Source: Gammaproteobacteria bacterium
Lineage (GTDB): Bacteria > Pseudomonadota > Gammaproteobacteria > JAJDOJ01
Direction: 5' to 3'
Assembly: GCA_027030565.1 (NCBI GenBank)
Contig: JALVEU010000224.1
Coordinates: forward strand, 1-9,780
DNA length: 9,780 bases
Shown: positions 5,434 through 9,780 of the stretch, in pieces
Layout of the letters: each line of letters opens with the position of its first letter
Position numbering within the stretch: the first letter of the stretch is position 1
Program-made: the position numbers and the translations under genes
The notes under the pieces: generated by a model
Told to the model about the DNA's origin: nothing
Seen by the model: only the letters and a program-made list of their open reading frames with translations
Database searches by the model: none

Positions 5434-7884
5434 TCAAGCCACGCCCTGGATCAGGCGGATGGGTTCGAACTCGTGGCGGTCGGCGCCTTCGGCCCGTTCC
5501 TTCCAGGGGTCGATCTGGGCGTATTTCTGGGACTCCAGGAAGCGCTCGGCCAGCCGCTTGCGGTTGTCGGCGTCGTCGACGATGCGTTCCTTGATGTAGT
5601 GCAGTCCCACTCGTTCGACCCACGGGGCGGTGCGTTCCAGATAGTGGGCCTCCTCGCGATAGAGCTGCAGGAAGGCGGCGGTGTACTCGAGCACTTCCTC
5701 CATGGTCTCCACCTTGACCAGGAAGTCGGTCACACGCACCTTGATGCCCCCGTTGCCGCCCACGTGGATCTCCCAACCCGAGTCCACGGCCACCACACCC
5801 AGGTCCTTGATGGTGGCCTCGGCGCAGTTGCGGGGGCAGCCGGAGACGGCCATCTTGACCTTGTGCGGCATCCAGGAGCCCCAGGTCATCTTCTCGATCT
5901 CGATGCCCATGGTGGTGGAGTCCTGGGTGCCGAAGCGGCACCATTCCGAACCCACGCAGGTCTTGACCGTACGGATGGCCTTGCCGTAGGCGTGCCCCGA
6001 GACGAAGCCTGCACGGGCCAGATCGCCCCAGATGCCGGGGAGCTGCTCCTTCTTCACGCCCAGCAGGTCGATGCGCTGGCCGCCGGTGACCTTCACCGTG
6101 GGGACCTCCCACTTCTCGGCGATCTCGGCGATGGCCCGGAGCTGTGCGGGTGAGGTCTCCCCGCCGAAGATGCGTGGCACCACGGAATAGGTGCCGTCCT
6201 TCTGAATGTTGGCGTGCACCCGCTCGTTGATGAACCGCGAGCGGTAATCGTCGGCGTATTCGCCGGGCCAGGCCACCACCAGGTAGAAGTTGAGTGCCGG
6301 GCGGCACTTGCTGCAGCCGTCGGGCGTCTTCCACTCCATGAAGCGCATGACCTCGGGGATGCTCTTGAGCTGATGATCCACGATAGCCTTGCGCACCTCG
6401 TCATGGGTGTATTCGGTGCAGCCGCACAGGGGCTTCTTCTTGGGTGAGGCGTCGTAGCCCTCGCCCACCGTGGAGGCGAGCAGGGCCTCCACGAGCCCAG
6501 TGCAGGAGCCGCAGGAGCTCGAGGCCTTGGTGTGGGCGCGCACCTCCTCCAGGGTGAACAGGCCCTTGGTGACGATGGCATCCACGATCTCGCCCTTGCA
6601 CACGCCGTTGCAGCCGCAGATCTCCGCATCATCGGGCAGGGCCATCACGCGGGTCTTCTCGTCCCCGTGGCCGGCGTCGCCCACATCGTGTTGGCCGAAG
6701 AGGATGGTGTGCCGGAAGTCGGAGATGTCCGCCCCGTCACGCATGAGCTGGAAGTACCAGGAGCCGTCCATGGTGTCGCCGTAGAGCACCGCCCCTTTGA
6801 TGCGGTCGTCGCGCACCACGAGCTTCTTGTACATGCCCCGGGCCGGGTCCTGCAGCACCAGGGTTTCATCCCCCTCGCCCTCGTTGAATTCGCCGGCCGA
6901 GAACAGGTCGATGCCCGTGACCTTGAGCTTGGTGGAGGTCACCGAGCCGGCGTAGCGGGCATAGCCGAGCCCTGCGAGATGATTGGCGCAGACCTTGGCC
7001 TGCTCGAACAGCGGCGCCACCAGGCCGTAGGTCTTGCCCCGGTGCTGTACGCACTCGCCCACCGCATACACGCGCGGATCGAAGGTCTGGAGGGTGTCGT
7101 TGACCACCACGCCGCGCTCGCAGTAGATGCCGGCTCGCTGGGCGAGCTCGATGTTGGGCCGGATCCCCACGGCCATGACCACGAGATCGGCCGGGAGCTC
7201 CGTGCCGTCGGCGAAGGCCACCGCCTGCACGCGCCCATCGCCCCGGATCTCGGTGGTCTGGGCCGGCATGCGGAACTTGAGCCCGCGCTCCTCCAAGGAG
7301 CGCTTGAGGAGGGCGGCGGCCGGTGGATCGAGCTGTTTCTCCATGAGGGTGTCGAGCAGGTGCACCACGGTGACGTCCATGCCCTGCTTCATGAGTCCGT
7401 TGGCCGCCTCCAAGCCCAGCAGGCCGCCGCCGATGACCACGGCCTTCTCATACTGGCGGGCCGCCTGGAGCATGGCCTCCACGTCTGCGATGTCGCGGAA
7501 GCCCAGCACGCCCTGCAGGTCCGCACCGGGCAGCGGGATGATGAAGGGCAGGGAGCCGGTGGCCAGCAGCAGGCGGTCGTAGGGGGCCTCCAGGCCGCTC
7601 TCGGCCCGTACCACACGCCGGCGCCGGTCGATGGCCACCACGGGATCGCCCGTATGCAGGGTGATCCCGTTGTCCTCATACCACTGCCGGTCGTTGAGGA
7701 TGATCTCGTCGACGGTCTTCTCGCCGGCCAGCACCGGCGAGAGCATGATGCGGTTGTAGTTGGGGTAGGGCTCGGCCCCGAACACGGTGATCTCATAGCG
7801 CTCGGGGTCCAGCTTGAGCAACTCCTCGAGCGTGCGCACACCGGCCATGCCGTTGCCGATCAGAACCAGTCTTTCTTTCGCCAT
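5434..7884 (-). CDS. nirB: NirB, NADH-dependent nitrite reductase large subunit, 816 aa
   Basis: Reduces nitrite to ammonium in the cytoplasm with electrons from NADH via FAD, iron-sulfur clusters and sirohaem. Domain order: FAD-binding GNGMAG (residues 10-15); NAD-binding VVIGGGLLGLEAA (149-161); a BFD-like [2Fe-2S] region with C423, C425, C458 and C461; a second cysteine group C487, C489, C524 and C527; and a C-terminal sirohaem/[4Fe-4S] domain with C643-x5-C649 and C683-x3-C687 (SGCPRNCAEA). The length is close to E. coli NirB (about 847). The frame opens at a GTG at 7896, but the ATG at 7884 has an AGGTG at 7898-7894 with 9-base spacing, and MAKERLVLIGNGMAG aligns with the usual NirB start, so 7884 is preferred. 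It is the first gene after a perfect sigma-54 promoter and is followed by nirD. Confidence 0.97.
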   Translation of the reverse strand: MAKERLVLIGNGMAGVRTLEELLKLDPERYEITVFGAEPYPNYNRIMLSPVLAGEKTVDEIILNDRQWYEDNGITLHTGDPVVAIDRRRRVVRAESGLEAPYDRLLLATGSLPFIIPLPGADLQGVLGFRDIADVEAMLQAARQYEKAVVIGGGLLGLEAANGLMKQGMDVTVVHLLDTLMEKQLDPPAAALLKRSLEERGLKFRMPAQTTEIRGDGRVQAVAFADGTELPADLVVMAVGIRPNIELAQRAGIYCERGVVVNDTLQTFDPRVYAVGECVQHRGKTYGLVAPLFEQAKVCANHLAGLGYARYAGSVTSTKLKVTGIDLFSAGEFNEGEGDETLVLQDPARGMYKKLVVRDDRIKGAVLYGDTMDGSWYFQLMRDGADISDFRHTILFGQHDVGDAGHGDEKTRVMALPDDAEICGCNGVCKGEIVDAIVTKGLFTLEEVRAHTKASSSCGSCTGLVEALLASTVGEGYDASPKKKPLCGCTEYTHDEVRKAIVDHQLKSIPEVMRFMEWKTPDGCSKCRPALNFYLVVAWPGEYADDYRSRFINERVHANIQKDGTYSVVPRIFGGETSPAQLRAIAEIAEKWEVPTVKVTGGQRIDLLGVKKEQLPGIWGDLARAGFVSGHAYGKAIRTVKTCVGSEWCRFGTQDSTTMGIEIEKMTWGSWMPHKVKMAVSGCPRNCAEATIKDLGVVAVDSGWEIHVGGNGGIKVRVTDFLVKVETMEEVLEYTAAFLQLYREEAHYLERTAPWVERVGLHYIKERIVDDADNRKRLAERFLESQKYAQIDPWKERAEGADRHEFEPIRLIQGVA

Positions 7885-7926
7885 GGAACGTGACACCTGT
7901 CAGTGGAAGCGCAGTCGCATCATGGC

Positions 7927-7944
7927 AAGCAATACTCGTGCCAG
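7927..7944 (-). promoter_or_regulatory. Sigma-54 (-24/-12) promoter of nirB
   Basis: On the minus strand the sequence reads CTGGCACGAGTATTGCTT. This is a perfect match to the sigma-54 consensus TGGCACG-N4-TTGCW, with GG at 7942-7941 and GC at 7930-7929 separated by exactly 10 bases. Transcription is predicted to start near 7917, giving a leader of about 33 bases before the nirB ATG. An upstream activator bound at 8028-8044 would be about 119 bases from the start. Confidence 0.85.
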
Positions 7945-8027
7945 TGTGCTGTGCCCTTGTGCTTGCGGGATCTTGGGCCGGTGCAGTCCACGCATGGGAC
8001 GTGCTTTGGTGCATCCGGGGAGTGCGG

Positions 8028-8044
8028 TGCACAGCAATGGTGCA
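8028..8044. promoter_or_regulatory. Probable NtrC (NRI) enhancer site
   Basis: TGCACAGCAATGGTGCA differs from the palindromic NtrC pattern TGCACC-N5-GGTGCA at one position. Its centre (8036) lies about 94 bases from the nirB -24 element and about 111 bases from the transporter -24 element, a suitable distance for DNA looping to both. A much weaker second match may lie at 8071-8085, about 42 bases away. NtrC itself is not encoded in the window, so the regulator's identity is inferred. Confidence 0.68.
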
Positions 8045-8143
8045 AGCCCGTTCGGTGCCGTGCGGGGACAGCACCGAGAGCGCTCGGCTGGAAATGGGAT
8101 GAGGGCTGCCGCAAGAGCCGCGTGGGCATGCGGTGCATCCAGG

Positions 8144-8161
8144 TTTGGCCCGCTTGTTGCA
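8144..8161 (+). promoter_or_regulatory. Sigma-54 (-24/-12) promoter of the transporter gene
   Basis: TTTGGCCCGCTTGTTGCA matches TGGCACG-N4-TTGCW with one change (A to C in the -24 box) and has the required GG-N10-GC spacing (GG at 8147-8148, GC at 8159-8160). The predicted start near 8172 gives a leader of about 36 bases. Confidence 0.72.
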
Positions 8162-8207
8162 TAAGCCGCCGGGAGAGCCTTCCCGACGTGTGCCGAGGTG
8201 ACCGACG

Positions 8208-9674
8208 ATGAGCGAGCGATTCTCCGTCCTTTCCTTCTCCGGCAAGTACCGGATCCTGCATCTGACCTGGTTCGCCTTCTTTCTGACCTTCGTGGTCTGG
8301 CTGGGCCTGGGGCCGATGATGCCGTTCATCGAGGAGGCACTGCAGCTCACCGATCAGCAGGCCAAGGTACTCCTGATCCTCAATGTGGCCATGACCATCC
8401 CCGCACGGATCGTCGTGGGCATGCTGGTGGACAAATACGGACCGCGCATCCTGTTCAGCGCCATCCTGGTGCTGGGCGGTGTCATCAGCATCCTCTTCGC
8501 CTGGGCCGACAGCTACGAGCGGCTGGCGCTGCTGCGGTTTCTCTCCGGCTTCATCGGCGCGGGCTTCGTGGTGGGCATCCGTATGATCGGCGAGTGGTTC
8601 CCCGCCCGGGAGACCGGAATCGCCCAGGGCATCTATGCGGGCTGGGGGAACTTCGGCTCCGCGGGTGCGGCCATGACCCTGCCCTTCATCGCCGCCAGTA
8701 TCGGGGGTGAGAACGGCTGGCGCTGGGCCTTCACCTTCGCCAGCCTCGTGGCCATCGCCTACGGGATCTTCTATTACACCGCCGTGCGCAACACACCCAA
8801 GGGCTCCACCTATTTCAAGCCCAAGAAGAGCGGGGCCATGGAGGTCACCAGCCCGGGCGATCTGGTGCTCTACGTACTCATGAATATCCCGCTGTACCTG
8901 GCCCTGGCGCTGCTGACCTGGAAGCTCTCACCTGCCAAGATGGGGCTCATCGGCTGGGCGACGGCCGACGCGATCTACGCCGGCTTGGCGGTGGTGTTCG
9001 CCGTACAGACCTGGCGGGTCTGGCATCTCAATGCCCATATCTTCAAGGATCCGGTGCCCGAGCTGCACCGCTACAAGTTCAAGCAGGTGGCGGTCCTGGA
9101 CTGGGCCTACCTGGTGACCTTCGGCACGGAGCTGGCAGTCGTCTCCATGCTGGCCATGTTCTACGTCTCGTGGTTCGGCCTGCCCAAGGTGGTGGCGGCG
9201 GTGCTGGCGGGCGTCTATCCGTTCCTCAACCTGTTCGCGCGTCCGGGCGGCGGCTGGCTCAGCGACCGCATCGGGCGCAAGCGGGCCCTGGCGCTCACCT
9301 TCGTGGGCATCACGGCGAGCTTCCTGGCGCTGGGCCTCGTGGATCCGAGCTGGCCGGTGGCCCTGGTGGTGGGGCTCACCCTGCTGGGGGGGATCGCCTC
9401 CAAGGCCGGCTCGGGTGCCGTCTACGCCATGGTGCCCCTGGTCAAGCGCCGTCTCACGGGCCAGATCGCCGGCATGGCGGGCGCCTTCGGCAACGTGGGG
9501 GCGGTGCTGTTCCTCACCGTGAACTCCCTGGTGGATTACGACCAGTTCTTTTTGTTCATCGGGGCCATCTCGGGCCTCGTGCTGCTGCTCATCCTCCTCT
9601 TCCTGGAGGAACCGGCCGGCCAGATGGCCGAGATCCTGCCCGACGGTACGGTGGAGCTGATCGAGGTGAAGTGA
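8208..9674 (+). CDS. narK: NarK/NasA-type nitrate/nitrite transporter (MFS, NNP family), 488 aa
   Basis: Inner-membrane major facilitator transporter for nitrate and/or nitrite. It has both nitrate-signature glycine motifs, AGWGNFG (144-150) and GAFGNVG (425-431). Candidate substrate-binding arginines are R67 (TIPARIVVGM) and R345 (FARPGGGWLSDRIG), corresponding to the paired arginines of NarK. MFS loop motifs are VDKYGPR (74-80) and SDRIGRKRA (352-360). Besides the usual 12 helices there seem to be two extra hydrophobic segments in the central loop (about 217-238 and 248-269), which would give 14. The ATG has a GAGGTG ribosome-binding site at 8195-8200, 7 bases upstream. It is divergent from nirB and shares its control region, which fits nitrate uptake feeding NarGH and NirBD. 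Whether it is a proton symporter or a nitrate/nitrite antiporter cannot be told from sequence alone; nasA would be an equally fair name. Confidence 0.9.
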   Translation: MSERFSVLSFSGKYRILHLTWFAFFLTFVVWLGLGPMMPFIEEALQLTDQQAKVLLILNVAMTIPARIVVGMLVDKYGPRILFSAILVLGGVISILFAWADSYERLALLRFLSGFIGAGFVVGIRMIGEWFPARETGIAQGIYAGWGNFGSAGAAMTLPFIAASIGGENGWRWAFTFASLVAIAYGIFYYTAVRNTPKGSTYFKPKKSGAMEVTSPGDLVLYVLMNIPLYLALALLTWKLSPAKMGLIGWATADAIYAGLAVVFAVQTWRVWHLNAHIFKDPVPELHRYKFKQVAVLDWAYLVTFGTELAVVSMLAMFYVSWFGLPKVVAAVLAGVYPFLNLFARPGGGWLSDRIGRKRALALTFVGITASFLALGLVDPSWPVALVVGLTLLGGIASKAGSGAVYAMVPLVKRRLTGQIAGMAGAFGNVGAVLFLTVNSLVDYDQFFLFIGAISGLVLLLILLFLEEPAGQMAEILPDGTVELIEVK

Positions 9675-9700
9675 GGCCTGGGTACGTGGGGATCGGCTGG

Positions 9701-9735
9701 TCTGGCAGCTCCGAGAGGCCTGCCAGATGAATTTT
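9701..9735 (+). terminator. Possible intrinsic terminator after the transporter gene
   Basis: Perfect 8-bp inverted repeat TCTGGCAG (9701-9708) and CTGCCAGA (9720-9727) with an 11-base loop, followed by TGAATTTTGC. The T-run is short and offset, so termination would be weak. The hairpin starts 26 bases after the transporter stop codon. Confidence 0.45.
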
Positions 9736-9780
9736 GCATCAAGATATGCATCTAATGATGTATTCTTCGATGCAGAATCC
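9728..9780. other. AT-rich right edge with alternating GCATC/GATGC motifs
   Basis: The base composition drops sharply compared with the GC-rich genes. The stretch contains GCATC at 9736-9740 and 9748-9752 and inverted GATG at 9757-9760 and GATGC at 9769-9773. It could be the control region or start of the next gene (an ATG at 9747 is open to the edge), but no ribosome-binding site is visible and nothing more can be said. Confidence 0.25.

Larger units (their letters stand above)
7885..8207. promoter_or_regulatory. Divergent control region between nirB and the nitrate transporter gene
   Basis: 323 bases without a gene. It holds a leftward sigma-54 promoter (7927-7944), a rightward sigma-54 promoter (8144-8161) and an NtrC-like palindrome (8028-8044) near the midpoint. 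The hexamer GGTGCA occurs five times on the plus strand (7980, 8008, 8026, 8039, 8132). A 7-bp inverted repeat TCGGTGC/GCACCGA lies at 8052-8058 and 8071-8077. I see no FNR-type TTGAT-N4-ATCAA site. The long frame crossing this region on the minus strand has no family features and is not counted as a gene. Confidence 0.8.

Noticed and set aside
6532..7893. Long plus-strand frame (453 codons) opposite nirB
   Set aside because: Antisense shadow of nirB caused by high GC content; no recognisable domains.
5434..7896. GTG start of nirB at 7896, four codons upstream of the chosen ATG
   Set aside because: The GTG overlaps the probable Shine-Dalgarno and has none of its own; the ATG at 7884 fits NirB alignments.
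7793..8350. Minus-strand frame (185 codons) crossing the divergent control region
   Set aside because: Overlaps two well-supported genes and the sigma-54 promoters; composition is unlike a real protein.

Overview
The window reads as part of a nitrate uptake and reduction locus from a GC-rich proteobacterium. The NarG and NirB sequences are close to the E. coli type. Sigma-54 control and the repeat families suggest a gammaproteobacterium, perhaps Chromatiales/Ectothiorhodospiraceae-like, but that placement is inference.

Layout. A leftward (minus-strand) gene series runs nirB (7884 to 5434), nirD (5233 to 4904), narG (4693 to 815), a small GxxExxY/PD-(D/E)XK-type gene (753 to 364) and the first 60 codons of narH (180 to 1, continuing off the window). 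A NarK/NasA-type nitrate/nitrite transporter (8208-9674) diverges rightward from nirB. It is followed by a possible terminator and about 50 bases of AT-rich sequence at the right edge.

How the genes fit together. The transporter would bring in nitrate (or export nitrite). NarG, with NarH and presumably NarJ and NarI beyond the left edge, reduces nitrate to nitrite with quinol electrons at the cytoplasmic face of the membrane. NADH-dependent NirBD then reduces nitrite to ammonium in the cytoplasm.

Regulation. The 323-base gap between nirB and the transporter holds two outward-facing -24/-12 (sigma-54) promoters. The nirB one is a perfect match to TGGCACG-N4-TTGCW and the transporter one has a single mismatch. 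A near-perfect NtrC-type palindrome lies almost midway between them. I see no FNR box. This points to nitrogen-limitation control, and so to a respiratory-type NarGH possibly serving nitrate assimilation.

Most unusual structure. All three large spacers inside the leftward series (narH/GxxExxY/narG, narG/nirD, nirD/nirB) are bounded by inverted repeats. Two spacers use a TCACCGCGAAG...-type repeat and one an ACCACAGAGAC...-type repeat. The repeats begin within a few bases of the upstream gene's stop codon. One unit carries the GxxExxY nuclease-like gene; the other two have no convincing gene. This looks like dispersed, possibly mobile, intergenic units inserted repeatedly into one operon.
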